From assembly GCA_003062205.1 (NCBI GenBank), contig PQCP01000116.1, positions 1 through 40,273 of the forward strand: DNA of 40,273 bases. Reading direction: 5' to 3'. Position 1 is the stretch's first letter. The number at the start of each line of letters is the position of its first letter. Below, piece after piece: positions 9,529 through 17,919 of the stretch. Source of the stretch: Candidatus Sedimenticola endophacoides. Lineage in GTDB: Bacteria > Pseudomonadota > Gammaproteobacteria > Chromatiales > Chromatiaceae. The translations under genes were made by a program, and so were the position numbers. The notes under the pieces were generated by a model, which saw nothing but the letters and a program-made list of their open reading frames with translations, was not told the DNA's origin and did no database searches.

Positions 9529-9543
9529 ACTCACGGAGTCTCA

Positions 9544-9560
9544 CGCACTATTTTAGTGCA
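9544..9560. promoter_or_regulatory. NtrC-binding site upstream of ntrBC
   Basis: CGCACTATTTTAGTGCA is a near-perfect dyad (GCACTA / TAGTGC) matching the enterobacterial NtrC consensus TGCACYNNNNRGTGCA. It lies about 85 bp upstream of the candidate sigma-54 promoter, a normal enhancer position, which suggests autoregulation. Confidence 0.65.
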
Positions 9561-9635
9561 TATTCGGGAGCCAGGCCGCCCCCTTTGCCGGGATCCGCGA
9601 CCTTGCGCCGTGGTGGGCTCACGCAGCGGGCCCGG

Positions 9636-10379
9636 TTATTTCTGTTTGAAATTGGGGGTGTAGGCGGGGGGGAAGGCTCCGGAATTGCGGCCCAGGCCCG
9701 GATACTGGCCGCTGCCGCTGGAGCGGTCGGGATAGAGGTTGTCGCCACCGCTGGCGTCGGGGTACTCCGCCGCCGCCCCGCCATCGCGGTAGCCGTCATC
9801 GCGGGCACTCTGATCGCGGTAGTCCGGGGTGAACGATTCGCTGTTGTCCTCGGGAACGCGCAGGTGATCCTGCTCCGTCTCCTGCTTGCGCTTGAGGTGA
9901 AAGGTGACGCGCTCGGAGCCGATGCGCAGCTGCTTGTTGGCATCGTAGACCCGGGCCTGGAGCTGATGGGTGCCGCGATCCACATCCTTCAGGGTGATCC
10001 TGGTACTCTCGAAGCCCGCGCCCACCTCCCCGCCGTCGAGGTAGAGGCGCAGGGTGTGGCTCGGCACCAGGGTCGGCAGCACCTCCACCTGCACCGTCAC
10101 CCGGCCATCGTTGGCGTACAGGGTCGCGTTGTGTTTTGGGGTGGTGATGCGCAGGCCGCGGTAGAGCGGGTCGGCGGGTGCCGCCCGGGTGGGCCGGGAC
10201 GGGTCGCCCCGGGTACTGCCCGGGCTGTAGAGCGTGGGCTCGGGGAGGCGGATCTGCTCGGCCCCCTCCTCGGGAACATCGCTGTAGTGGACATTGCCCT
10301 GGGCGTCCACCCAGCGGTAGACCTCCGCCTGTGTGACGAGGGCGGTCAACAGCAACAGCAGGGTGGCGAGTGCGCGCAT
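9636..10379 (-). CDS. DUF4124-containing exported protein
   Basis: 247 residues from ATG 10379. A signal peptide (MRALATLLLLLTALVTQA) is followed immediately by the DUF4124 core EVYRWVDAQGNVHYSDVP. A proline-rich linker, a beta-sandwich-like region (LRLYLDGGEVGAGFESTRI) and a low-complexity Tyr/Asp/Gly-rich tail come next. Such genes commonly sit between glnA and ntrB in Gammaproteobacteria, but their role is unknown; the protein is probably periplasmic. Element copy 4 ends 17 bp upstream of the start codon and so separates the gene from glnA and any native promoter there. The frame also continues into the element, an accidental extension. Confidence 0.85.
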   Translation of the reverse strand: MRALATLLLLLTALVTQAEVYRWVDAQGNVHYSDVPEEGAEQIRLPEPTLYSPGSTRGDPSRPTRAAPADPLYRGLRITTPKHNATLYANDGRVTVQVEVLPTLVPSHTLRLYLDGGEVGAGFESTRITLKDVDRGTHQLQARVYDANKQLRIGSERVTFHLKRKQETEQDHLRVPEDNSESFTPDYRDQSARDDGYRDGGAAAEYPDASGGDNLYPDRSSGSGQYPGLGRNSGAFPPAYTPNFKQK

Positions 10380-10396
10380 AGCCAGAGCATAGTGCA

Positions 10397-10696
10397 CAAG
10401 AGTGTCGCTACCTCGTGAAAGATTTTGGGACATCCCAGTCCCCAAAATCGACTCGCCAACGCGACAGCCGTTACTGCCCCGACCGTCCTGCGCTCATCAC
10501 GACTCCGTCCCGCACATTGCAGCAAAGCTGCTCGTGCGCAACTCCGTCATGATGACCACAATGACTCTACGGCGTGTCGGATGCGCTATTTGTATGCCCT
10601 ACGTCACTCCCTATCGGTCGTAACTGCGGCCATACAACCGCGCCTACGCCTATCGGGGACTAACCGCCTTCGCTTCGCTCTCCATGGCGGTTAGCG
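10397..10696 (+). mobile_element. 300-bp structured dispersed element, copy 4
   Basis: Full-length copy identical to copies 2, 3 and 5, in the glnA - DUF4124 spacer. Flanks join as ..CATAGTGCA | GGAGTGCCC.. with no duplication. It is antisense to both neighbours and lies 17 bp from the DUF4124 start codon. Confidence 0.92.
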
Positions 10697-10741
10697 GGAG
10701 TGCCCGGCAAACAACCGGGAAAGGTATCCCGGGCGGCAAAT

Positions 10742-10766
10742 AAAAACGCCCCCTTGCGAGGGCGTC
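10742..10766 (-). terminator. Rho-independent terminator of glnA
   Basis: On the minus strand ACGCCC pairs with GGGCGT around TCGCAAGG and is followed by TTTTTA, about 25 bp after the glnA stop. Confidence 0.85.
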
Positions 10767-10789
10767 TGGTCACGCGTTCGGACTACCGC

Positions 10790-12196
10790 TCAGAGGCTGT
10801 AGTACATATCGAACTCGACCGGGTGCGTGGTCATGCGCAGGGTGGTCACCTCTTCCATCTTCAGCTTGATGAAGCCGTCGATCAGGTCGTCGGTGAAGAC
10901 ACCACCGGCGGTGAGGAACTCGCGATCCGCATCCAGCGCCTCCAGGGCCTGATCCAGGCTGTGGCAGACGGTGGGGATGGCCAGGGCCTCTTCGGCGGGC
11001 AGATCGTAGAGATCCTTGTCCATCGCCTCGCCGGGGTGGATCTTGTTCTGGATGCCGTCCAGGCCGGCCATCAGCATGGCGGCGAAGGCCAGGTAGGGGT
11101 TGGCGGTCGGATCGGGGAAACGCACCTCTACGCGGCGACCCTTGGGGTTGGTCACGTAGGGGATGCGGATGGAGGCGGAGCGGTTGCGGGCCGAATAGGC
11201 CAGCATCACCGGGGCCTCGAAGCCGGGCACCAGACGCTTGTAGGAGTTGGTGGAGGAGTTGGTGAAGGCGTTCAGGGCACGGGCGTGCTTGATGATGCCG
11301 CCGATATAGTATAGGGCGGTCTCGGAGAGGCCGCCGTACTGGTTGCCGGCGAACAGGTTGACGCCATCTTTGGCCAGGGATTGGTGCACGTGCATGCCGG
11401 AACCGTTGTCACCGACGATCGGCTTGGGCATGAAGGTGGCGGTCTTGCCGTAGGCGTGGGCCACGTTCCAGGTCACATACTTCTGAATCTGGACCCAGTC
11501 GGCGCGCTCCACCAGGGTGCTGAACTTGGTGCCGATCTCGCACTGGCCGGCGGTGGCCACCTCGTGGTGGTGCACCTCGACCGGCACACCCATCTCTTCC
11601 ATGGCCAGGCACATGGAGGAGCGGATGTCATGCAGGGAGTCGACCGGGGGAACCGGGAAGTAGCCGCCCTTGACGCCGGGGCGGTGGCCGATGTTGCCAT
11701 CGTCATAGACCCGCTCGGAGTTCCACTCGGCCTCTTCGGAGTCGATCTTCACCATGGAGCCGCTCATGTCGACGCTCCAGCGGACATCGTCCAGGATGAA
11801 GAACTCGGGCTCGGGGCCGAAGAAGGCCTGGTCGGCGATGCCGGTGGACTGCAGATAGGCCTCGGCGCGCTTGGCCACGGAGCGGGGATCGCGCTCGTAG
11901 CCTTCCATGGTGGAGGGCTCGAGGATATCGCAACGGATGTTCAGGGTCACCTCGTCGGTGAACGGGTCGAGCACGGCGGAGGAGGGGTCGGGCATGAGGA
12001 TCATGTCGGACTCGTTGATCCCCTTCCAGCCGGCGATGGAGGAGCCATCGAACATCTTGCCTTCGGTGAAGTCGTCTTCGCTGATCATGGTAGAGGGGAC
12101 CGAGACGTGCTGCTCTTTGCCGCGCGTATCGGTGAAACGGAAATCAACAAACTTCACTTCGTTGTCTTTAATCATGTTCAAGACATCAGAGGCCAT
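10790..12196 (-). CDS. glnA: Glutamine synthetase type I
   Basis: 468 residues, the standard length of GSI-beta. Makes glutamine from glutamate, ammonia and ATP as a cytoplasmic dodecamer. Visible signatures are [17 protein letters not shown], the metal/glutamate site FFGPEPEFF, the ATP-binding region [16 protein letters not shown] and [10 protein letters not shown]. The adenylylation loop with its target tyrosine is in KDLYDLP, so activity control by GlnE is expected. A ribosome site (TGGAGAACATT) precedes the ATG at 12196. Transcription probably starts from the sigma-54 promoter near 12320 under NtrC control from sites near 12.5 kb. A terminator follows, so DUF4124-ntrBC is largely a separate unit. 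Confidence 0.98.
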   Translation of the reverse strand: MASDVLNMIKDNEVKFVDFRFTDTRGKEQHVSVPSTMISEDDFTEGKMFDGSSIAGWKGINESDMILMPDPSSAVLDPFTDEVTLNIRCDILEPSTMEGYERDPRSVAKRAEAYLQSTGIADQAFFGPEPEFFILDDVRWSVDMSGSMVKIDSEEAEWNSERVYDDGNIGHRPGVKGGYFPVPPVDSLHDIRSSMCLAMEEMGVPVEVHHHEVATAGQCEIGTKFSTLVERADWVQIQKYVTWNVAHAYGKTATFMPKPIVGDNGSGMHVHQSLAKDGVNLFAGNQYGGLSETALYYIGGIIKHARALNAFTNSSTNSYKRLVPGFEAPVMLAYSARNRSASIRIPYVTNPKGRRVEVRFPDPTANPYLAFAAMLMAGLDGIQNKIHPGEAMDKDLYDLPAEEALAIPTVCHSLDQALEALDADREFLTAGGVFTDDLIDGFIKLKMEEVTTLRMTTHPVEFDMYYSL

Positions 12197-12228
12197 AATG
12201 TTCTCCAGCGATTGAGTTCAAAAATTCA

Positions 12229-12292
12229 GGCCGTAGCGGCCGTTAAATAGGGAAACGCGTCCACCCCGCCGCCGTTCGGGACGGCAGCGGGG
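12229..12292 (-). other. Two hairpins in the glnA leader
   Basis: The larger one (12264-12292) pairs CCCCGCYGCCGT-type arms around a five-base loop. The smaller (12229-12241) pairs GGCCG with CGGCC and on the minus strand is followed by TGAATTTTTG, a weak terminator-like tail. They could form an attenuator; no known riboswitch is recognised. Confidence 0.4.
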
Positions 12293-12314
12293 AAAATTCG
12301 GTCACCTGAACATT

Positions 12315-12330
12315 GCAGAAACCATGCCAT
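12315..12330 (-). promoter_or_regulatory. Sigma-54 promoter of glnA
   Basis: On the minus strand ATGGCATGGTTTCTGCAA gives GG-N10-GC, matching TGGCACG-N4-TTGC at -24/-12. The leader to the ATG would be about 105 bases. NtrC-type sites lie about 190-230 bp upstream. Confidence 0.7.
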
Positions 12331-12512
12331 AAGATCATCGGCTTCCGCCAGGGGTGCCGCGTATTCTCCTACGTTTATCGGGAGAAAGCGAGCGGCCAAA
12401 ATACCCTTTGCATTACAGCGGGATAGCCATCATCCCCGGACACCGCAGGGAGCCCCCCGGGAGCGCACTCCGAACAGGGCGCGCAAGGCCCCCGCCACCG
12501 CCCCGGATCATA

Positions 12513-12560
12513 TGCACCAAATGAGATCACCGGCAACCATAAATGCACGCATTTGGTGCA
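12513..12560. promoter_or_regulatory. NtrC enhancer sites of glnA
   Basis: TGCACGCATTTGGTGCA (12544-12560) matches the 17-bp NtrC consensus TGCACCNNNNTGGTGCA with one difference. A second, half-conserved site begins TGCACCAAATGAG at 12513. The centres are about 31 bp apart, three helical turns. The rest of the 12.2-12.68 kb spacer contains no credible gene. Confidence 0.75.
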
Positions 12561-12679
12561 CGCACCCACTCTGTCTGCTGCCCGGGGGCGTCTCAACGGC
12601 GTCTGGGGAAGTGGGATAAGAGGGGGCCGTTGCCATTTTCGATCCCGCCCAGATCGCGCGCCCCGCAAGCGGGCGATGC

Positions 12680-13855
12680 CTACTCCCCGGCGCATTCTCC
12701 GAAAAACAGCCGCAGTCGGCGAAACTCCGGGTGCGGATCAAGACGCGCCTGCAACCGCTCCCGGAGCGAGGCGGCGGCATCAGCCCCGGTATAGCGCTCC
12801 AGGGGCAGGTGGAGATCGACATCGATGCACCCCTCCAGGTAGTGCAGCAGCAGACACCGGGGGGCGGGGGTCTCCAGCAGGCCGTGCCAGCACTCGCGCA
12901 GCCGCGCCGTCGCCTCATCACGCAGGGGCAGGCCGCTGGTGGGAGGGGCGATGTCGTCATCCTCGGGATCGATGTGCACCGTCACGTCGTTGACCTCGTC
13001 GACCCCCGCCCGCAGCCGTTCGATCACCGTCTGACCGATCACGTGCCCCTCGGAGACACTGACCCAGGGGGCCACCAGCAGATGCACATCCACCGACGCC
13101 GCCCCGCCCATGCGCCGGGTGCGCAGCATGTGCAGCGCCTCGACCCCGCCGATGGAGTGGATGATGTCGCGGATCCGCTCCAGCTGCTCCTGCTCCAGGC
13201 CGGCATCGACCAGCTCCTGGAAGGCGGGTTCGCTGATCTCCCAGGCCACGTGGATGATCATCAGGCCGACGCCGATGGCGGCGATGGCGTCCAGGTAGGA
13301 GAGACCGGCCAGGGTCCCGGCCACGCCCACCAGCACCACGATGGAGGAGACGGCATCCGAGCGGTGGTGCCAGGCGTTGGCCCGCAGCATGTCGGAACCG
13401 ACCGCTTTGGCCACCCGCATGGTGAAGTGGTACAGCCACTCCTTGGCCAGCACCGAGGCGAGGGCCACATAGATGGCCAGCACGCTGGGGCGCATCAGCT
13501 CCCGGGGTTCGAACAGGCGCTGCCCCGCGTCCCAGATGATCCCCAGGGCCACCAGCAGCAGCAGGACTCCGAGCCCCAGGGTGGCGGCGGTCTCGAAACG
13601 GCCATGGCCGTACGGGTGGTCGGGGTCGGGGGCGTGGTGCCCGTGTTTCGCCGCGACATAGACCAGGGCGTCCGAGAGCAGGTCGGAGAGGGAGTGAAAC
13701 CCGTCGGCGATCAGCGCCTGGGACTGGGCCACGAAGCCCAGGGCGATCTTGGCCGCGGAGAGTAGCAGATTGACGACGGCCCCCACCAGGGTCACCCGCT
13801 GCACCTCCCGGGCCCGGGCCGCACCGGTCCCCTGTTTCAGCGCTTGTTGTTGCAT
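12680..13855 (-). CDS. Cation diffusion facilitator (CDF) family metal transporter
   Basis: 391 residues from ATG 13855. About six membrane helices carry the two metal-site motifs, GFHSLSDLLSD in TM2 and WHHRSDAVSS in TM5, plus a His/Asp-rich segment KHGHHAPDPDHPYGHGR after TM2. A cytoplasmic CDF dimerisation domain follows (VEALHMLRTRRMGGAASVDVHL). The C-terminus extends about 90 residues beyond the usual end (HIDPEDDDIAPPTSG onward), an unusual addition of unknown function. The family exports divalent metals such as Zn, Fe, Co or Mn by proton exchange; the metal cannot be read with certainty. It is third in an operon, 19 bp after the TusA-like gene. Confidence 0.9.
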   Translation of the reverse strand: MQQQALKQGTGAARAREVQRVTLVGAVVNLLLSAAKIALGFVAQSQALIADGFHSLSDLLSDALVYVAAKHGHHAPDPDHPYGHGRFETAATLGLGVLLLLVALGIIWDAGQRLFEPRELMRPSVLAIYVALASVLAKEWLYHFTMRVAKAVGSDMLRANAWHHRSDAVSSIVVLVGVAGTLAGLSYLDAIAAIGVGLMIIHVAWEISEPAFQELVDAGLEQEQLERIRDIIHSIGGVEALHMLRTRRMGGAASVDVHLLVAPWVSVSEGHVIGQTVIERLRAGVDEVNDVTVHIDPEDDDIAPPTSGLPLRDEATARLRECWHGLLETPAPRCLLLHYLEGCIDVDLHLPLERYTGADAAASLRERLQARLDPHPEFRRLRLFFGECAGE

Positions 13856-13874
13856 GCCCCCGCCTCCGCAGTGC

Positions 13875-14114
13875 CTACTCCGCCTCGCCCACCTCGACCA
13901 CCACGATGTATTCGTCATCCGCCGTGGTGCGGGTGGCAAGCACCCGGTGTCCGTTGATCCTGCACCAGGCCGGGATATCGTGCAAGGCACCGGGATCGCT
14001 GCAGCGCGCCTCGACGAGACTGCCCGGCGCCAGCGTCCGGACCACATCCTGCACCCGGATCACCGGCATGGGGCAGAGCAGGCGCTGGCAATCGACAATT
14101 ACCCGCCCGCTCAC
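13875..14114 (-). CDS. TusA-like sulfur carrier protein
   Basis: 79 residues. The start GTG at 14114 overlaps the TGA of the upstream gene (GTGA) and has GGAGG ten bases upstream; a GTG at 14123 is too close to that site. The signature CPMPVIR at residues 14-20 has the persulfide-carrying cysteine (Cys14), and the small beta-alpha fold matches the TusA/SirA family. Such proteins pass sulfur to tRNA-thiolation or sulfur-oxidation enzymes. The partner here is probably the adjacent PP-loop enzyme. The C-terminus (TADDEYIVVVEVGEAE) is slightly longer and more acidic than in E. coli TusA. Confidence 0.85.
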   Translation of the reverse strand: MSGRVIVDCQRLLCPMPVIRVQDVVRTLAPGSLVEARCSDPGALHDIPAWCRINGHRVLATRTTADDEYIVVVEVGEAE

Positions 14115-15154
14115 AGGTGCCACGCCTCCAACACCTCGGACGGGGCCATGGGACGGACCCGGAGCGCGCGGCGGTTGCCCTCGCGATCACTCACCTCCAG
14201 CTCCACCGTCTCCTCCTGCTTGCCCTGGCTGTAGCGGGCGACCAGACGCGCCACCAGCATCAGGTCCTCCTCGCTCACCTCGCCGTCGATCAGGGCCAGC
14301 GGCCCGGCACAGCTGGTGGTCGTGAGGCTGATGAACGAGCGTTTGTAGCCCTTGAGGAAATTGCCCTCCCCCTCCTCGCGGGAGATGATCACCTTGAAGT
14401 GGGGGCGCGGGCGCAGGTGGCGGCCCACCTTCAGCAGCATGATATCGTCCATCTCATAACGCTTCTCTCCGCGCGCCCGCCACAGGTCGGCCAGCTTGGC
14501 CGAGTATTGCGCATCGGTGAGAAAGCAGCAGCCCCCGGCGGGCTGGGCGTAGTCGTGCAATCCCAGGCGGGCAGCCAGCGCCATCTGCGGCTTGCGGCCG
14601 CGGCCGCTGAAGTCGAACAGGCGTTCGCGCTCGATCCACCCCTCACGCTCGGGGCGGGTCGGCGGGAGGTTTCTGGCGCACAGCGGGCGCAGCAGCAGAT
14701 CGTCCGCCCCGGAGTCTCGCGCCACCACCGGCATCGTATCCTTGCGCTGAGACATGGGCCGCTGACCGATCACCTCCCCGGTGATGATAAAGTCGAAACC
14801 GTGTTCGGCGATCCACTCCCTGGCCTTGCGCACCATGAAAATCTTGCAGTCCAGGCAGGGATTGAGATTGGCCCCGTAGCCGTGTGGCGGGTTGAAGACG
14901 ACCTCCTTGTACTCCTCGACGATATCCACGATGTGCAGCCGGATGCCCAGCTGCTCGGCCACCCACAGGGCATTGTTGCGCTTGGGCTTGGCGCGATCCT
15001 TCTTGCGGATGGCGTGGGTGTGGCCCTCGACGCAGAAGCCGGTGAAGAAATTGATCCCCTCGACATGGATCCCCTGATCCTGGATCACCCGCGCCGCCAG
15101 CAGCGAATCGAGTCCGCCGGAGATCAGGGCCACCGCCTTTCGTTGTTCAGTCAT
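14111..15154 (-). CDS. PP-loop ATP pyrophosphatase, ThiI/MnmA-like sulfurtransferase
   Basis: 347 residues from ATG 15154 (GGAG four bases upstream). The N-terminal PP-loop SGGLDSLLAARV binds ATP and adenylates the substrate. Cysteines in NPCLDCKIF and later GGCCFLT could carry or accept sulfur. The C-terminal third (LLKVGRHLRPRPHFKVIISREEGEGNF) resembles an added RNA-binding or NFACT-R-like domain; that is inference. There is no rhodanese domain, so sulfur may arrive on the TusA-like protein encoded next. Relatives are commonly labelled tRNA thiolase or ThiI-like, without a settled function. The gene heads a three-gene operon with a TATAAT box at 15192-15197. Confidence 0.8.
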   Translation of the reverse strand: MTEQRKAVALISGGLDSLLAARVIQDQGIHVEGINFFTGFCVEGHTHAIRKKDRAKPKRNNALWVAEQLGIRLHIVDIVEEYKEVVFNPPHGYGANLNPCLDCKIFMVRKAREWIAEHGFDFIITGEVIGQRPMSQRKDTMPVVARDSGADDLLLRPLCARNLPPTRPEREGWIERERLFDFSGRGRKPQMALAARLGLHDYAQPAGGCCFLTDAQYSAKLADLWRARGEKRYEMDDIMLLKVGRHLRPRPHFKVIISREEGEGNFLKGYKRSFISLTTTSCAGPLALIDGEVSEEDLMLVARLVARYSQGKQEETVELEVSDREGNRRALRVRPMAPSEVLEAWHL

Positions 15155-15191
15155 CACGCTCCATCTTGCCCGGCATCAGAGTAGGCGGGCC

Positions 15192-15197
15192 ATTATA
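15192..15197 (-). promoter_or_regulatory. -10 box of the PP-loop/TusA/CDF operon
   Basis: Perfect TATAAT on the minus strand, about 40 bp before the start codon. The -35 hexamer is poor. A GCCCGCCC-A-GGGCGGGC dyad near 15228-15245 lies between this promoter and the adenine deaminase side. Confidence 0.55.
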
Positions 15198-15303
15198 CGC
15201 CATGCCCGCGCGCGGTAGAAATTGCCCCGCCCGCCCAGGGCGGGCACGCGTTATACTCCGGAGGTATTGGCCCATGACGGGCCTGACAATAAGGAAACGG
15301 CAT

Positions 15304-15603
15304 CAAGAGTGTCGCTACCTCGTGAAAGATTTTGGGACATCCCAGTCCCCAAAATCGACTCGCCAACGCGACAGCCGTTACTGCCCCGACCGTCCTGCGC
15401 TCATCACGACTCCGTCCCGCACATTGCAGCAAAGCTGCTCGTGCGCAACTCCGTCATGATGACCACAATGACTCTACGGCGTGTCGGATGCGCTATTTGT
15501 ATGCCCTACGTCACTCCCTATCGGTCGTAACTGCGGCCATACAACCGCGCCTACGCCTATCGGGGACTAACCGCCTTCGCTTCGCTCTCCATGGCGGTTA
15601 GCG
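15304..15603 (+). mobile_element. 300-bp structured dispersed element, copy 5 (splits a start codon)
   Basis: Full-length copy in the same orientation as the adenine deaminase gene. It lies between the A-T (15302-15303) and the G (15604) of that gene's ATG. Flanks join as AAGGAAACGGCAT | GACGAAAGCG with no duplication. The ribosome site AAGGA stays on the far side of the element. Confidence 0.93.
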
Positions 15604-17269
15604 GACGAAAGCGCGGGGCGGAGGACAGATCCACGCCAACTACGCGGCACTCGACCAGCGGCGCGTCTTTCAGGCGCGCATCACCTGGCGCGCCGGGGTC
15701 ATCCAGTCAATCACCGAGTGCGGACCCGAAGCAGCGGACCTCGGTTATCTGATCCCCGGCTTCATAGACGCCCATGTGCACATCGAGAGCGCCATGCTGC
15801 CACCCGCCGAGTTCGGCCGTCTGGCGCTTTGCCACGGCACCATCGCCTGCGTCGGCGATCCCCACGAGATCGCCAACGTACTCGGGGCCGGGGGGGTGGA
15901 ATACATGCTGGAGAACGCCCGCCGTTCCCCGTTCAAGGCCTTCTTCGGCGCCCCCTCCTGCGTCCCCGCCACCCCCTACGAGAGCACCGGTGGGCGGCTC
16001 GACGGTCCGCAGATAGAGGCCCTGTTCGACCACCCCGAGATCCGCTGTCTGTCGGAGATGATGAACTTTCCCGGGGTGCTGGCCAAGGACCCCGGGGTGA
16101 TGGCCAAACTGGCACTGGCCAGCGAGCGGGGCTACCCGATCGATGGTCACGCCCCCGGCCTGCGCGGGGAGCAGGCGGCCGCCTACGCCGCCGCTGGCAT
16201 CACCACCGACCATGAATGCACCACCCTGGATGAGGCGCGCGACAAGCTTGCCGCCGGCATGTCGATCCTGATCCGTGAAGGCTCGGCGGCCCGCGACTTC
16301 GACGCCCTGCATCCCCTGATCACCGAGGCCACCGGCCGGGTCATGCTGTGCAGCGACGACAAACACCCGGATGACCTGCTGAGCGGCCACATCAACCGCC
16401 TCGCGGCGCGCGCCGTGGCCCTCGGTCATTCACCGTTCGACCTGCTGCGGGTCGCCTGCCTCAACCCCATCGACCACTACCGCCTGCCCCTCGGCCGGCT
16501 GCGGGTGGGCGATCCGATGGATGCCCAGCTGGTGAGCGACCTGCGCCAATTCACCCCCCTGCGCGTCTGGATCGACGGCGAGCTGGTGGCGGAGGCCGGA
16601 AAATCCCTGCTGCCCCTGCTCACCGGCCCCCGGCCCAACCAATTCGCCGCGCGCCCCCTCTCCCCACGGCAGTTGCAGATCGCCCACCCCGGCGGCGCGG
16701 TGCGCGTCATCCAGGCGCGCGACGGCTCCCTGCTCACCGGCGAGCGGATCACCAGCCCCCTGACACACGACGCTCAGGTGGTGGCCGATACCGGACGCGA
16801 TATCCTGCCGCTGGCGGTGATCAACCGCTACCGCCCGGCCCCCCCGGCCCTCGCCCTGGTCAACGGATTCGGCATCCGCCGCGGCGCAATCGCCTCCAGC
16901 GTTGCCCACGACTCCCATAACATCATCGCCGTGGGCGCCGACCCGGACGACCTGTGCGCCGCGATCAACGCGGTGATCCGGGCCCGGGGCGGCGTGGCGG
17001 TGGCCGAGGCGGGGAGCGTCGACATCCTGCCCCTGCCCATCGCGGGCATCATGAGCGACGCCGACGGCGCCACGGTGGGACGCCACTACGCGGCGCTGTC
17101 GGATAAGGCCCGCGCCTTGGGCTCCCCCCTGGCCGCGCCGTTCATGACCCTCTCCTTCATGGCCTTGCTGGTGATCCCGGAGCTCAAGCTCAGTGACCAG
17201 GGGCTGTTCGACGGGCGCACATTCCGCTTCACCACCCTGGCCTGCGACGCTGCGCCGGTCAGCGGCTGA
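15604..17269 (+). pseudogene. ade: Adenine deaminase, start codon disrupted by the element
   Basis: Without the element, ATG (15302-15303 + 15604) opens a 555-codon frame of normal length, preceded by AAGGA at good spacing. With it, the codons before ACG AAA are TAG CGG, so no in-frame start exists upstream. The first usable codon is GTG at 15776, which would remove the start of the metal-binding motif DAHVHIES. The protein shows the amidohydrolase metal sites HVH, the carboxy-terminal HDSHNI and MSDADGATV, typical of AdeC-type enzymes. These deaminate adenine to hypoxanthine in purine salvage. The body is free of stops, so the insertion is recent. Whether some protein is still made is uncertain. 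Confidence 0.85.
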
Positions 17270-17289
17270 CAGCCCACAGTCGTGGCCCG

Positions 17290-17318
17290 TGCCGGGGCAG
17301 CGGGTACCCGGCATTTTT
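17290..17318 (+). terminator. Terminator after adenine deaminase
   Basis: TGCCGGG pairs with CCCGGCA around a ten-base loop, followed by TTTTT. It starts about 20 bp after the stop codon. Confidence 0.75.
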
Positions 17319-17547
17319 CCCCGCCCCAGCGCACGAACTCCCGCGGGCAGTACCGGATCAGTGCCAATCCATCGTCCGAGTGCTTGAAATGGCGCTGAAA
17401 ATAGGGGATTCTCCTCCGCAGCGTTATTGAAAAGGGGTGTTTGCGGGCGATATGACACGTGTGACGGGGCTCGGACGAGCCTGGACATTCGCGGAAGATC
17501 GCACCTCGGCCACCGATAATGATCCTACCAAACGAGGAGTTCGCGTT

Positions 17548-17652
17548 ATGTCCAACCTGCCGTTCGAGATCTACATGGTAGCCGCCGGGGCCGGCGGACT
17601 GTTTTGCCTGATGGTACTGCCGATCTATATCGGCTACCGGGTATTGCGCTGA
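17548..17652 (+). CDS. Small membrane protein, 34 residues
   Basis: ATG at 17548 with a good ribosome site (CGAGGAG, eight bases away). The product begins MSNLPFEIYMVAAGAGG, continues with one hydrophobic helix (LFCLMVLPIYIGY) and ends RVLR, so it is probably a single-pass inner-membrane peptide. I recognise no family. It has its own spacer on both sides; a hairpin at about 17662-17688 follows the stop. Confidence 0.55.
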   Translation: MSNLPFEIYMVAAGAGGLFCLMVLPIYIGYRVLR

Positions 17653-17661
17653 TTTTCCGCC

Positions 17662-17688
17662 TCCGCACCCATGGGGTGGGTGCGGACC
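17662..17688 (+). other. Hairpin after the small membrane protein gene
   Basis: CCGCACCCA pairs with TGGGTGCGG around a short loop. No T-tract follows, so at best it is a weak terminator or a stability element. Confidence 0.45.
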
Positions 17689-17869
17689 CCGGAGTCCCTT
17701 CCGCCTCAACCCCGGGGTCTGCGATCCGGGGGGCGTTCGTATGCCGCCCCTCCCTCCCGCTGCCACCACCGGGAACCGTCCCGAAGTCTTTGATTCAAAA
17801 CAGCCTCAAGCATCCCTGAGCCTGACAATATGGCGCTCATTTGGTGCTGAAAACCGTCCTGCAAAACGC

Positions 17870-17875
17870 TATACT
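17870..17875 (+). promoter_or_regulatory. Probable -10 box of glyQS
   Basis: TATACT lies about 45 bp before the glyQ GTG. No good -35 is visible at 17 bp (CTGAAA); TTGGTG is present but too far upstream. Confidence 0.35.
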
Positions 17876-17919
17876 GGTGCGATTTCTTTCCCTCTGAAGA
17901 CAACAGCACAGGTTCAACC

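Noticed and set aside
12375..12695. Minus-strand frame between the CDF gene and glnA as a gene
   Set aside because: Composition is that of a shadow frame and it overlaps the NtrC sites and sigma-54 promoter.
14113..14123. GTG 14123 as start of the TusA-like gene
   Set aside because: It leaves almost no spacing from the GGAGG ribosome site; GTG 14114 overlaps the upstream stop and has proper spacing.
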